From: Sordariomycetes sp. S80-01Y
Lineage: Eukaryota; Ascomycota; Sordariomycetes
NCBI GenBank assembly: GCA_037042185.1
Contig: JAXQJY010000027.1
Span: 2,480,001 to 2,544,000, forward strand
Direction: 5' to 3'
DNA length: 64,000 bases
Numbering within the stretch: position 1 is the first letter of the stretch; the number at the start of each line of letters is the position of its first letter. The notes beneath the pieces were generated by a model. The model searched no databases, was not told the origin of the DNA, and worked only from the letters and a program-made list of their open reading frames with translations. Below are positions 33,001 through 44,536 of this stretch, one piece after another. A program made the position numbers and the translations under genes.

Positions 33001-36000
33001 CAGCTGCGCAGTTACGTGATCCTAGGTATTGCATTCTCTATTTCGGGAGCCCAGCAGAGCACCTCAGAGGAGGTTTCGGCTCTGCTCTGCCTTCCAACTT
33101 GTCGAATTATTCTCGACTGAAGCATCTCGAGGTGGGCCGCGGACGCAGACGTGGCCCTCTGGAGAGCGGGAGTGCCAATCGGGGATGCGGGACAACGTGC
33201 AGCTGGCGCCCGATTCGACGGCACGGCGCGGTTTGGACATCAATACAGCGCAGCGCCTAGTTCATTGGGAGCCGACACATGATACTTGTCACTTCGGTGA
33301 CTCACATGGTGTTTACATAGCGACGACTGTTTGCTGCCTCACGCCCAGCACGGTCTCTCCTATGTTGCTTTCGTGCTTGTCTGGAAGCAATAGACATTAT
33401 TGTGTTGGGCGGAATGTCGTTTGAAAAATTTTTCCAGCGTGATTCTTGGAACAACAAGGGGCGCGGAAAGGCTGTGTGTCCAGGGATCGTCACACCGGGT
33501 CCCGAGCTAAGACATTCCAGGGGGGTGGCTTTCTAGAAGTCAGCAAGGGTTGGATAGCCTCTCCACCAATGGCGACATTTCTCCCAAGATTTTTGAAATT
33601 GTGCGGCCGAGGCACGGCCTGAGGGAAGGGTGTTTGAAATATCGACTGGGAGTGCCTCTGTGAATGAGCCATGGAACGCACAAACTCGCAATCTCGGTGC
33701 GGGCAAGGTGAGGCTGGCCAGAAAGGACAGTCCCATGTCGTACTGTGCCCAGGGTCCACGATGAAGTGCGCTGCTAGTAGGGCTTTGACTCGCTATGAAT
33801 CATTCTGTAGCACGGTCCGGCCTGGCCTTCAGTGACCAGTCGCAACCACCACGAAGCCCCGGAAGCTGCTCCCCGGACGCGAATGAGTCGCGTCGTGCCC
33901 TGAGCGACAATTGCCGACAGAGCACCGTCCAGCTCTCGTGGAGAGGTACTGGTAGGAAGCAGAAGCTTGACGCCGTCTGAAGCAAACTAAAGTCTTTCGG
34001 AAGCCATCGTGAGTGGACGGGACTTCGGTCTCCTCGGCGTGAAATTGTAAGAAAGAGGTGTTAGCAGCAATCAAGTATCCCGCAGCTCCGTCGCGTGCAG
34101 TAGCACGTAATTGATGGTGGCAGCCTATTGCCCCTCTGGGCCGCAGTGAAACACATCATTGCGCAGGAAGTATACTGAGCGCCGCTCGTAAAAACCGAGA
34201 CCGCTTTCTAGCGATGCACCTGCGGAGGTACGCAGTCCTGGACCACCTTCAATTGAGAGCCGACCCAATCCTTGAAAGGGTCTTGCACTGAGACAAGAGG
34301 TTTCCCACAGTACTGGAAGCGCAGAATATCAGAAGCTCACCAACGTCTTCCATGACCGTCCGGAGCTCGATCACCATCAAATGACTTGGTGAACAGTGAG
34401 GTGGAGGCAGCGCGGGTCGTTGTGCTGTGCTCGGAAGGTGCTTCTTGATGCTGCCAGGATCGAGGGCACTAACCTCTGACTCATATCGTGAGTCAAGGCG
34501 GGCGAGCGCGATCTGTCGTCGCCGCACCATGAACCTGTCAAGGGAAGCAAGGCTGATCACAGCGACCACAGAGCGGAGCATCGTGAACCTTCCGTCACCC
34601 GCAGGTCAATGGAAACGACCCCATTTGCCAGCCTCGCCGAAGACATGACCCTTGCACCGTTATGGGAAAGCCTGGTGGATTCAAACGTGGTGCCGCGCAT
34701 GCGCCAGCGTCCCGCCCTCCTCCACCTCCACGTCCGGCACGGTGCGATGCGATGCGACGCGGAGGAGGTGCATGAAAGATGGCGCAACTTTGTTCACTTG
34801 CAGCTTTTGAGATGTCCGTCGCCTCATTTGATCCAGGACTCTCTTCCGACGTCCCAGCTGCTACCCAAGTGCAACTGCGCAGTTTCGTGCTCAACCCTCC
34901 GGCGCGAAACGTGGACCAGGTTCCGCATCTGCGCTCCGTTACACAAGACTGTGCGCATCTCGCTGCCGACCTGCCCCCGTCAACAGCACAGCATTCACAT
35001 CTGGATCACAAGCGAAGCCGCAGATGACCGGGCTTGGAAGCGTGCGAATCCTTCCCAACCTGGGTGATCGGAGTGAAGATGGTGTGTGAGGTCACTCCTC
35101 GGGGCGATTGGCCTTACAGGAGGCAAACTGGCTATCGCGGCTGCACGTGTCGGTCGGTGTTTGCCAGAGGATCTTGAGTGGCGTGATCCAACCACAACCC
35201 GCTTCAGTTGACGCAGGCAACGGAGCTGACCGAGCGTGGTTGGTGAACATTCCTTGAGCCTGCGATGTCGCAAGAGACCTCCAAAGTATCTTTTGGCATG
35301 GAACAACCACGGCATTAGCACCGTTGCACTTCTAGAGTCGTACGAGGGCGACCCAGCCATCTCATTCTCCCGAGTGGAAGGCTGGTTTGGCTGGCTGGAG
35401 GTGACTTGACTCGGACAGGACTGATCGCCGGCCTGTGACCGAAATAGGCTGCAGCCACCCTCAGCAGCCGTATCACTCTGAACGAGCGAATTCCGTGAGT
35501 CGCAGCGACTATTTGAAGTGGTCGTGTTCCCCGCACAAAGTCCCTCGACCCCATACTCCATACCTGGTACGCCTTTGTTGAATCTACATTTTCGCCCGGC
35601 ATGTCGCTCGTCCTCGACTGATCTGCTCGAGGCTGCTGCCCTCGTCGCGACACGGCACGACGACGCGGAACCTTCCACCTTAACCTGCCGTTGTTGGCAG
35701 GCAACGACGAATCAACGAAAATTTTTCTTGGCCCGAGCCGTGGCACGGGCTTCAGGGCCGAGGATTAGAGCTCCAGGTCGCAGGAGCATCATTTCGCTCC
35801 TCCGTTCCGGCAAATTGGTCTGGCTTGTTCGGTGGAGCCGCTGAGCCTCCAGTGTCCGGGATCTGCTTGTTCATGGAAGCCAGGAGGGCTTAGTGTTTCT
35901 GAGCCTCGGAATCCAATTCGACGCTTGGACAGGTCGCCGGCCGCAGAACCCAACGCGTTGGGCCGTGACGTGGTTGGGAAAGGCTGTCGCTGAAACTCGG

Positions 36001-36524
36001 TCTGACAGAGCTCAATTTCGGTGAAATCAACGGAGTCCCGTCGCCTCACCGTTGGGGCCTTTGATCTTCCGACCTTCCAGGATCCGTCGTTTTCAAGTCG
36101 GGCGTCAAAAGTGCTCGAGAACAAGAGGAGAAAAGACCGGTCGACCAGCGCCGCTGGTTGTTTTCGAGGTAGTGCAAATTCAGCGCATCCAGCTCGAAAG
36201 GTGCTGCTGGCAGCCCTGAGCCTCCCAGTCAACTTGGAGACAGTCGACCAGCAAACGACAAGACCGTGTGACCTTGAGTCTTCGAGCACTGTAAGGCAGC
36301 CACCAGCAGCTTCCACGCCGGTGACTAAGCCGTGCTCATTACGAACACCCCCTCTCTGGTTTGGTGCGGCACCACCAAGAGCTGGCTAGGACCACGCCTC
36401 GACCACACTGTCGAGGGGGCTCCCCTGCTCGCATTCTCAACCCTGGTCTTTTCGCTGCCCCCCTGCTTTTTCGCTGAGGAAGGAGTCAACGCTGGCCCCT
36501 TTGCTGCTGCCCACCAAAACCCAA
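30022..36524. other. 6.5 kb region without recognisable genes
   Basis: Dozens of short open frames occur on both strands, the longest 227 codons (34995-35678 minus) and 175 codons (35789-36316 minus). All are rich in Arg/Ser/Cys with no domain, no consistent splice partners and no typical codon bias. I see no rRNA, convincing tRNA, terminal repeats or transposase/reverse-transcriptase motifs. It could hold long untranslated regions, non-coding RNA, or an old degraded sequence. Confidence 0.45.
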
Positions 36525-36532
36525 TATATATC
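36525..36532 (+). promoter_or_regulatory. TATA-like element of the gene at 36979
   Basis: ATATATAT-type run preceded by a pyrimidine/GC-mixed segment and followed by a long CT- and CA-rich stretch typical of a fungal 5' leader. It lies about 450 bp from the start codon, implying a leader of about 420 nt. Confidence 0.4.
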
Positions 36533-36777
36533 TCGACACACGCCCACACCAACCTCCTCCCTCCCTTCCCTCCAAACGTTTTGGCTTTTGCCAACCATCA
36601 TCAACAACAACCACTTTCGAACACCTGCACGCGTCTTTTGACGTCGACAACTCTCCACTCCTTTCTTTGCTGGTCTTCGCGATTCAGCAATTACCAACTA
36701 CCTTAGTCAGGCTCTTCTCGAGACTTGACCACCCACATCCTCGCTTGGGGATCTGATATCAACAGATACTTTCGGTC

Positions 36778-36837
36778 ATGTTCGCGGCACTTCGACACTT
36801 TTCCAACCCCTTCTCTTCCGACCACATACCGAGGTGA
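36778..36837 (+). promoter_or_regulatory. Candidate upstream ORF in the leader
   Basis: A 19-codon ATG-initiated frame (starting MFAALRHFSN) ends 141 bp before the main start codon. If the leader begins near 36560 and is not spliced here, ribosomes would meet this frame first. Confidence 0.35.
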
Positions 36838-36978
36838 CGGGCCTACAAAATAAAAAACAAGAGACAACCACACGACGCATACGAAACGAAAACCACACAA
36901 AATCACCAAACGAACCCTCAGGCGAGAGGAGGTTGAGAGGCGGTTGTCACGCAGGACATCGCGCAAGAGCTCAGGACC

Positions 36979-38247
36979 ATGAACGGTTATCAATCGCCAC
37001 GCACACCTTCCGGACAGAGCCCGGCATACGACTACGCAGCCTGGTCGCGAATGTCGTCCGAAACGCCTTCGCCCATGCGGCCATCATGGGCCCACAACAC
37101 TCCCGTCCGACCCTCGACACGGGCCTCCACTCACTCGAGACACAACAGCTACTCCACGCAGTCGACGTTCAGTCCGCGGCCGCCGCGCGACTCGCCGCGA
37201 TACAATAGCTCCGGGGAGTACGCTACCGTTGATGTGAGTCCCCAAGATTTTGTCTCGTCGTCACGACCGCCCAAGTCCCACCGTCCCAAACACAACCGCC
37301 GAAGTTCGTTCACCTACGTACGGTCTTCAACTCCCTATGGAGAATCCGACGACGAAGTCATCGAAGCTTTTGGAGAGACCTTTGTGTTGCCTGCCCAGTC
37401 GCGGTCCAGGGGTCGCAGATACAGCACCAACATTCCCGACTACGATGGGGTACGGTACACTAATTACGGTCACTACTCGCAGGAATCCCCATACTACACC
37501 GACAGAGTCTACAGTCGGGAGCCTTCCTACGACATGCCTCCGAGACCGATCGCCCAGCCTCGCGCCCCGACGACGAAGCCTCACATCCGTCGCTCCTCCA
37601 CCACGATGCCAATGCCCCAGCGCCCGTCAACAACTCGCCCTGGACATCATGGAGCCCCACGCATGGCAAAGCCAGCCGCTCCTCCCGTGGCTACCGAGGA
37701 GGATGCAAAGCGACACAGGATTCCCGCCGGCTACTCTCTAAAGAACTGGGACCCCAGAGAGGAGCCCATCCTGCTGTTGGGTAGTGTCTTCGACGCCAAC
37801 AGCTTGGGCAAGTGGATCTATGACTGGACGGTCTACAATGTGGGCTCACGGGGCCCGATTGCCGAGATGGCGGGGGAGTTGTGGCTACTTCTCCTGGAGC
37901 TGACGGAGAAGACTAACCGCGCAATCAACGTTGGCCTCAAGGTCCGCAGCAAGGAGAAGCGCGCCACCGTCAATGAATACCTCGATTCCAGCGAGCGTCT
38001 CCTCCAGACCCTTCGGCTGCTGCTGAAGAACTGCGAGGCCCCGATGCTCAACGTTGACAACGATGCCCCCGAGAAGAAGAAGAAGCAGCCCGCCCTGGGC
38101 AAAAACTCCGGCATCGAATTCGTGGACACCCTGTTTGGCCGGGACCGGGAGTTGATGAGAACCGAGAAGTTTATGCAGAAGCTGAGGACATGGAGCATTC
38201 GTTTCGAGACTAACGTCGTCCCGATCCTGGAGAACCCCACTGCCTAG
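36979..38247 (+). CDS. Conserved fungal protein of unknown function, disordered N-terminus
   Basis: Single exon, 422 residues. About the first 245 residues are Ser/Pro/Tyr/Arg-rich and disordered, with many SP and RRSS motifs suited to phosphorylation (for example RRSSFTYVRS, RGRRYSTNIPDYDG). The C-terminal half is a compact helical domain opening HRIPAGYSLKNWDPREEPIL, then LGSVFDANSLGKWIYDWTVY and MAGELWLLLLELTEKTNRA, with a lysine-rich loop (APEKKKKQPAL) and end FVDTLFGRDRELMRTEKFMQ. I recognise this domain as widespread among filamentous ascomycetes but know no function for it. No signal peptide or membrane segment. The start at 36979 is the first ATG that opens the full frame; an upstream ORF may regulate it. 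Confidence 0.85.
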   Translation: MNGYQSPRTPSGQSPAYDYAAWSRMSSETPSPMRPSWAHNTPVRPSTRASTHSRHNSYSTQSTFSPRPPRDSPRYNSSGEYATVDVSPQDFVSSSRPPKSHRPKHNRRSSFTYVRSSTPYGESDDEVIEAFGETFVLPAQSRSRGRRYSTNIPDYDGVRYTNYGHYSQESPYYTDRVYSREPSYDMPPRPIAQPRAPTTKPHIRRSSTTMPMPQRPSTTRPGHHGAPRMAKPAAPPVATEEDAKRHRIPAGYSLKNWDPREEPILLLGSVFDANSLGKWIYDWTVYNVGSRGPIAEMAGELWLLLLELTEKTNRAINVGLKVRSKEKRATVNEYLDSSERLLQTLRLLLKNCEAPMLNVDNDAPEKKKKQPALGKNSGIEFVDTLFGRDRELMRTEKFMQKLRTWSIRFETNVVPILENPTA

Positions 38248-40322
38248 AGGAATGGATGCCAGTTTCTTTTTTTCCTTTTTCTGCCTCTCATCTCCCGCGG
38301 ACCCGGAGCAAACCAGGACCACGCTGCCGGACGCCGTTCGGGACTGTACTTCTATTATCTTCCGTTCGGATCTTCTTTCTCCTTGGATACCCCCCTTTCC
38401 ACACTGGGATTTCCTACCATCTTCGGCGTCTCAACATTCTCCGGAGGCTTTTTCATCTTTTTCACTTTCAAGATACGCAAGGGCGACCTGTACTACCAGA
38501 CCAACCACATTGGGGAGGACGGGCTATCGATTTATATCGGGAGTTTATTTCCTTGAGATACCCAGCGTTATTCCGGAGACGAGCGGCAGGGCAGCCTGCG
38601 AGGCGAATGCTTTCCTTTGTTCTTTCCTGTTTTTGGGTGTCATGCTTGTTTTGTTGGATGGTTTCCAAAAGCGTTTTTGTGCGATTTGGTATTAGATGGA
38701 GGACTATTAGATTCAGGGATACTTCACGGTAATTTACGGGACTATGGGCATGACTGCGGCTCGCATGTGCGTATGCGAGTATGGATAAGTTGGCGCGAGA
38801 TGCCATGGTAGTTGAATCGAAAACTTGGAAACATTTGCCTCATTTACAACTTGTGAAGTTTGATCCAGGACGTTTCTCCTGTTGTATTGCGTATTGGTAC
38901 CCATGATGCATGTGAAGCACTTCCCCTCACTCTCTGTCAAGCCAAGGCGCCGGCCATGAAACCCGCACCCCCATCGTGGCCGCGATGGTGGTCCGCCCAT
39001 GAGGTCATTGCTCCCACGTTCGGATGGTCGGAGGGGCTGGGAAAGCAGGGAAACAGGGAAACAGGGGAACGAGGCTTCTCTAGATGCAGGAAACTCAATG
39101 AATGAATGGATGAATGAATGAATGAACACAGTGTGAAATGATTCAAGCGGACTTTAGCTTTGGGAATGTCGCCATTCGCCCGGCTGACTCGGTCTCCTTT
39201 GCCGGCTGTACTTCAATGCCTTTGGTTGCGATATTACTTTGCGTGAGCTCAGCTACCTGTTCAGTGTGACGTTTTGAGGAGCACAGACGAGCCAAAATGC
39301 AAATACCATCAGCACTAGAAGTGCGGAAAGGAAGTTAATACAGGCTCTGACCTACAGACCTCGTGTCATCCGGACCGCAGGCATGTCGCACATCAAAGGT
39401 CCATCCCGCGGCGTTGTGCTCATAAACCCGCCGGGAAGCCTGTGCTTACACGACATGGCATGGCGGCACACGGTGTTGGGAACCTCTAAAGTTCCTACTA
39501 AGATGATGTCCGTGCCACTCGAAGCGCCGGCACGGCATGGGCTTGTAAATTCATTATTCACACGCCGTTGGATGGTCTGTCCGACCAAAGGCAGCGTGCG
39601 CCCCCCGTTCAGCCCTACACTGTGTTCGTGATGGCCTCGAGATCCTGCTGCTGCCGTCACCGGATACCCTCGCGTCATTCGCCGCATAAGCGCGTGGCGC
39701 GGTGTTATGTCTCGGCAGGGCGACCGTTTCGGCGTGATTCCCACGTCCCTGTGCAGCGTCTCCCTTGACCGTACCAGCTGGCGCTACACAATGTCTCATC
39801 CAACGGGTCGCTGAATAGGGGAAAAAGGAAGCAAATAGCGACGGGCACGGCGGTGATGGTGGTGACGGAACGGCGGGAAAAGAGGTGGCAGGGTGGGTGG
39901 GTGGTGGTGACCTGCGGTCGCAGGCGGCTAGACGGTCCAACCAGCGGATTGGAGGGTATGCAGGTGTGCATTCCACGTGTTGGGTCGAGTGATCTGAGGC
40001 CTGCTTGACTTGTCAGTGCGACGGTGATGGGATTCGACCAACCGACCGACCCCTCCCCCTCTATTGAAGCGAGGAGGAACTGGTTGCATGAGGACCGGCA
40101 TGGGCGGTTGCGTCGCCGCGCAGAGCACCGTGCGTCAGGAAGCGAGGCGGAGCGCTGCATTGTAACTGAATTGCTAAGTATGTGGAATATTCAACGTCAG
40201 CATGGTGGTGCTGGATGGTATTTTTGCAGTGTCACCCTGTATGACTTGTTTGTGAGAGCGATTGGGTAAGCCGAACCCCCTTTTCTATTTGCAATTGACA
40301 TCAATTTCTACTTTCGCGAAGC
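38248..40322. other. Intergenic region with a tetranucleotide repeat
   Basis: 2.1 kb between convergent genes. The first part is CT- then T-rich, as expected for a 3' untranslated region. Open frames on both strands have no domain. Short GGGAAACA near-repeats occur at about 39050-39068 and GTGGGTGGGTGG at about 39890. Confidence 0.45.
39097..39126. repeat. AATG/ATGA microsatellite
   Basis: About seven tandem tetranucleotides AATG with one GATG variant. Non-coding and likely variable between strains. Confidence 0.85.
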
Positions 40323-40997
40323 TCACTTCCAGACGCTGGAACTTGTTGCGCCTGCGGCTTTGCCAGCCTGGTACGTCTCACTGAGAGAGCTGTACAACGC
40401 CTTGACTCTTTTGATCTCGGACTCGAAGCGCTCCTTGTCCTCCCCGTCTAGGTCTCCGGCCAGATCAGCGAGCGAGCGGGCCTTGAAGAACTTATTCGTC
40501 TTGTTATACAGGGGCCTGCGCTCAACCTGCTCCGCCGTCTCCTGGCCCGGGACTCTGAACACCTCCTGCAGGATGTCGATATCATAGGGGATCTCGAACA
40601 GGTCCCTACTATCCTCGTATGTGAAGAGGTAGTAAAACTCGCCGAAGCCAGCCCATGTGATGCCGCTCAAGCACAGGCTGCAGGGCTCATGCGTCGCGAA
40701 GAAGATGCAGTCCTTGCGGGGATCCGGGCGCGTGGCGGGGTCGGGAAAGGCGACGGTGAAGAACTGCTGGATGCAGTTGATCTCGCCATGGAGCAACGGC
40801 GACTCGCGCTCGTTGTTGGTGGCGACAGTGTAGGGTTTGAGGGTTTGGCGGTCGAGGATGGCGGCGCCGAAGACCTTGGAGCCTGATGAGACGCCGTCCC
40901 GTGTGAGCGGGATGATGTCGTTCTCTGTCGTCGACAGCAAGGCCTTCAGAAGGTCATTTGATGTGGGAGACTTCATTCTGCTTGAGTCTCGGAACAA
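40323..40997 (-). CDS. Zinc-dependent nucleoside/nucleotide deaminase (CMP/dCMP deaminase superfamily)
   Basis: Single exon, 224 residues (217 if the second Met, at 40976, is used). The deaminase core has HGE at 70-72, where His70 binds zinc and Glu72 shuttles the proton, and PCSLC at 105-109, where Cys106 and Cys109 complete the zinc site. The spacing (about 33 residues between HGE and PCxxC) fits the cytidine-deaminase-like fold. The segment GSKVFGAAILDRQTLKPY before it is the conserved first strand pair. HGEINCIQQFF resembles guanine/cytosine deaminase-type enzymes more than the tRNA adenosine deaminase HAE form, so a free base or nucleoside substrate is likely but unproven. The C-terminal 60 residues form a charged helix. 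Divergent from the methyltransferase at 41518. Confidence 0.85.
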   Translation of the reverse strand: MFRDSSRMKSPTSNDLLKALLSTTENDIIPLTRDGVSSGSKVFGAAILDRQTLKPYTVATNNERESPLLHGEINCIQQFFTVAFPDPATRPDPRKDCIFFATHEPCSLCLSGITWAGFGEFYYLFTYEDSRDLFEIPYDIDILQEVFRVPGQETAEQVERRPLYNKTNKFFKARSLADLAGDLDGEDKERFESEIKRVKALYSSLSETYQAGKAAGATSSSVWK

Positions 40998-41517
40998 GTG
41001 TATGGGGTAACTCTGCTCAATTTACCAGGTCGGCGGTGGGCGAGGCGGTTCATGATAAGGAGGCACGCCCGGCGCGTTGAGTGTTGGCAACCGGCGACCT
41101 CCGGCTGCCGTCGCCGGAGGTGTGATAGACATGGGAGAGCCAAAGAGGCAAACTTCCACTGGTATTTCAATGACCTCCTTGCAGTACTCGAGAATATATC
41201 ACTCAAAATTGATTTAATTACGAAGCTTCGGGATTGAGAATATGATACTAAGTACATTACCTAGATGGGCGCATCGCTCACAGGCGTTTCGGGCTGACTC
41301 AGCCGATTCGGCGTCGTTTGCACTGCAAAATAAATTTCGACCTCATCTCAACAGACCCTTGATTGTGCACGCATTGGATATTAAGGTTCTCAGTTGTTCT
41401 ATTTGGTCCCCTCGTCTTTTGATTGCCTGGAATATCCTCACGGACCCCGGAACCGCCTTCTTCTCCCCTCACCACTGCTGATCATCTGGTCAAGCTATAA
41501 ACCCGTCACTAGCAACC

Positions 41518-42729
41518 ATGCACTACATCCGCTGCTTGAGACCACCCAAGGTCACTAAGACTGGGAGGGATCACCATATCGAAATCCTCTTCATTATTTC
41601 GACGGACCTCGGAGATTCACTACTGTGTCCTGATCAGCCAATCCCGCTCACTCTAACATCTATTGTCAACCAGACCACAGGGCTTGCAGTACACAACGAT
41701 ATGGCATCCAACGACGGGCGGAAGTTGAAGGTCGAGTGGAAAGCACATCAAAGGGTCTACAAGGAGAAATTTCCGGCTCACCGAAGTGTCGAGGGTGCCA
41801 TCGCCCGTGGCCGGCCTGTGGAGATTGTGATCAGTGTTCGCGACGAGAAGCAGGCGGCTGGTTTTGTTGAAACGATCCTGCACCCCTCCGATGGGTTGAT
41901 TATGCCTCTGCACCTGACCTTGAACCCCGAAAACAAAGAGGAGGAAGACATTTCACTACGCAAAATCCAGTATGGCAGGAGTCAAGACGGCCGAGATCTA
42001 GAGGACGGGTATTTCCTAGTCGGCGAAGATATTGGGGAGCCAAGGAGCCTTGCTCGGCATGTATGGGACGGCGGCGCGGTGGCTGCAAGCGCACTGGTGG
42101 GCTCGACGCTGGATCATGCCCCTGAAGCCAGCCAAGGTCCCTGCATTGAAACCTTCCGGAGTCTCCTGAACTCGGAAGCGCCCGTGAGAATCCTCGAGCT
42201 CGGTTGCGGTGTTGGAGTGCTGGGCTTGGGAGCAGCTGTTGCAGCCAGCCGGGCGAGGAAAGGCCAGGAAACAATCGTGTTGATGACGGACTTGGAAGAC
42301 GCTGAGGAACAAGTCCGAGGAAACATTGCTCGCAATGAAGAACTTCACGGAAACGGACTGGAACTGCTCTATGAGAACCTCGACTGGGAGGAAGGTCGTC
42401 ACGGGCGGTTCGGCCCGCTCCTGGCAACGCATCGCTGGGATCTCATCATGTTTAGTGACTGCACCTACAACATCGATGTGCTTCCGGCGCTCGTTGAGAC
42501 TCTAGACTGCCTGCATTCGGCTAACATGGCACAACCGGGAGCTGATTCTGGGAAAGGTACATCGGTGTTCATGGCCACCAAACCGCGCCATGACTCCGAG
42601 GAAGAGGTTTTCAATATGCTGTCCGATCATCACTGGATAACAAAGGCAAAACAGAGCACTCGTTTACCTGTTCTTGGTGGCATGGATCAATCTGTTCAGT
42701 TCTATCTGCTGAACAAATCTGAGGGTTGA
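41518..42729 (+). CDS. METTL21/Methyltransf_16-type protein methyltransferase
   Basis: Single exon, 403 residues. The opening MHYIRCLRPPKV and ISTDLGDSLLCPD is a conserved N-terminal beta region of this fungal group. The seven-strand SAM domain has ILELGCGVGVLGLG at 225-238, acidic motif LMTDLED, and the post-motif DLIMFSDCTYNIDVLPALVE, where the family usually has a D-x-x-Y/F signature; here the sequence is SDCTYN. Members (METTL21, yeast Rrg1, Efm proteins) methylate lysines of chaperones or elongation factors. The target here is unknown. About 120 residues lie before the SAM domain, so it is longer than the animal enzymes. The first ATG was kept because the conserved N-terminus begins there. 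Confidence 0.85.
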   Translation: MHYIRCLRPPKVTKTGRDHHIEILFIISTDLGDSLLCPDQPIPLTLTSIVNQTTGLAVHNDMASNDGRKLKVEWKAHQRVYKEKFPAHRSVEGAIARGRPVEIVISVRDEKQAAGFVETILHPSDGLIMPLHLTLNPENKEEEDISLRKIQYGRSQDGRDLEDGYFLVGEDIGEPRSLARHVWDGGAVAASALVGSTLDHAPEASQGPCIETFRSLLNSEAPVRILELGCGVGVLGLGAAVAASRARKGQETIVLMTDLEDAEEQVRGNIARNEELHGNGLELLYENLDWEEGRHGRFGPLLATHRWDLIMFSDCTYNIDVLPALVETLDCLHSANMAQPGADSGKGTSVFMATKPRHDSEEEVFNMLSDHHWITKAKQSTRLPVLGGMDQSVQFYLLNKSEG

Positions 42730-42946
42730 ATCAGTCATGGCGTCGAGCAAGGCTGAACTTGCACCCGTGATCGCCTTATGCGAGACGTGGCGGCAACATG
42801 CATCGACTGCGCCATGCACGTTGGGCGGCCCGTATATACCCAGCTCCCCCCGCGACGCGTTACATTTTCTCCCGGGATCGGTTTACATTACCACCGCGTC
42901 GTCGTCGAGAAAGCCGTAATCGTCCTTCTCTGAGGCACCATCACCC

Positions 42947-44536
42947 ATGGCGGCGCCGGGGTTTGGCTTCTCGGCCGGCGACTTCATCGCTGCTGCGACT
43001 CTGATCGCGAAAGTCACCAAAGCGCTCAAAGACGCTGGTGGCGCGCGAGAGGAGTACCAGGCTCTCGTCAACGAGCTGGACCTCCTGCAGCAGATCCTCG
43101 CCAAATTCCAATCCGACTCCGAAGCAACGGACTCTGGCGATGCATGCTCCGGCGTCGCACGACGGCAGACGAAAGTCACCATTGCGGAGTTGACTCGCTT
43201 CCTCGAAACGATATCGAAGTTCCACTCCAGCATGGGCGAGAATTCAAAGTCTGGCTGGCACAGAGGAATACCGCGGAAGACGCAGTGGGCAGTTCACTAC
43301 GCGGCTGAGGTTGAAAAAATGAGAACAAGGCTAGGGACGCAACTGCAGATGATACTTGTAGCATTGTCAATTGATGGGCAACAGTACGTCTAATTTGGCC
43401 TACTTCCACTATACCTCCTATCTGTCTTCAGTTGATGGCCAATTCGCGATAAATTCATGAAGCTAACAGGTTCCGGTTTAGGTGTACACTACGCCAACGG
43501 AATCCAACAGTCAGCGCCGACGATTCCGAGCATGTAACCAAAGATGATACTCAAAGCTTGATACGATATGAGTGTTTACCCAGACTGGAACAGGTTCTGT
43601 CCAAATTGGAACAAGTAGAGGTCTTTAGCATTGCTCCGGCCATGAATGCCCAAAGATCAATGTCTGAAGTCCTTCAATCGAGTGCAGCAAACCGGTCCCT
43701 GTTAGTCGTGGCAGATCAACCGTCTGGCTTAGATCTCGCACGGCTTATCGGAGAGACTAAAGTCGCGCATCCGAGACAGTCAAATGTGACTATTCCATAT
43801 GGGACGCAGTCGCTCGTGAGCCGAACCTCTGGTGTTGAAGAAGAGAATATCAAGCGGCTATTGGTAGCCTTGTAAGTGGCCTTCTACTTGGTTGTGGTTC
43901 TGGCTTACCTTGGTGCATAGACTGAGAGCCATAGCCAAGTCTGCGCACAAGTTGTTACTATCTTTGTTGAAGCTTCTGCCGCACTACATCGTCCTTTTCC
44001 GCGCCATGACAAGGCTGACGCTTCTTCGGGAGCCCATGCTCGCAGCCGCGGACTGTATCAACTTCGAGGATATGATCGGACGGAGGTTCATGCTGAGCTT
44101 TCAATACTACAGGCACTGGCCCAACTTCGAAGCTTTCTTACGCCAACAATTTCGCGACGCCCCCGGGAAGAAGCACGTACGCGAGCAACGTTATCATCTT
44201 ATGCACAAAAACGACATTGTTACCGACAAAAGGTGGCCAATGATCATAGAGCCTGGCTCTAACGTCTCAATGTCTGGTCTGCTACTGGCATGGACCACCT
44301 CGGAGAGGAAGTGCCCGCGTTCATCCTGCTCTGGCGATGGCAGACGACGCGGACAGACTTCATTCTTAAGGTGCAACACGTGCAGCCTCACATACCCCCC
44401 TGACCTGAGTGGCCCGCAAGGCCGTGTCAAGCGTACTGAGGTCATGGCGTTGGTCGACCTACACTTCCTGCTGCTTTATGACGACGGGGATGCAAAGTAC
44501 TTCAAGAGGAGTCATTGCACCTGGACATTACCCTGA
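42947..44536 (+). CDS. Fungal STAND-type N-terminal region plus ubiquitin-like domain protein
   Basis: Three exons, 42947-43383, 43482-43871 and 43921-44536, give 480 residues. An alternative acceptor at 43470 would add four residues in frame; 43482 was preferred because a GCTAAC branch-like site lies about 14 nt before it. The N-terminus GFGFSAGDFIAAATLIAKVT and EEYQALVNELDLLQQILAKF is the helical N-terminal region found in fungal NACHT/ankyrin and Ubl proteins. The C-terminal third has NFEDMIGRRFMLSFQYYRHW, FEAFLRQQFRDAPG and RWPMIIEPGSNVSMSGLL, a ubiquitin-like domain, then a small cysteine cluster (KCPRSSC, RCNTC). No nucleotide-binding or ankyrin segment is present, so it may be an accessory partner in fungal immunity or heterokaryon-type signalling; this is inference. 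Confidence 0.75.

Noticed and set aside
30022-36524. Possible transposon or virus-like remnant in the gene-poor region
   Set aside because: No terminal repeats, reverse transcriptase, integrase or transposase motifs seen by eye; left as unexplained.
43251-43263. Nucleotide-binding domain expected after the STAND-type N-terminus
   Set aside because: No Walker A or B motif occurs in the 480-residue model, so the gene was not called an NLR.
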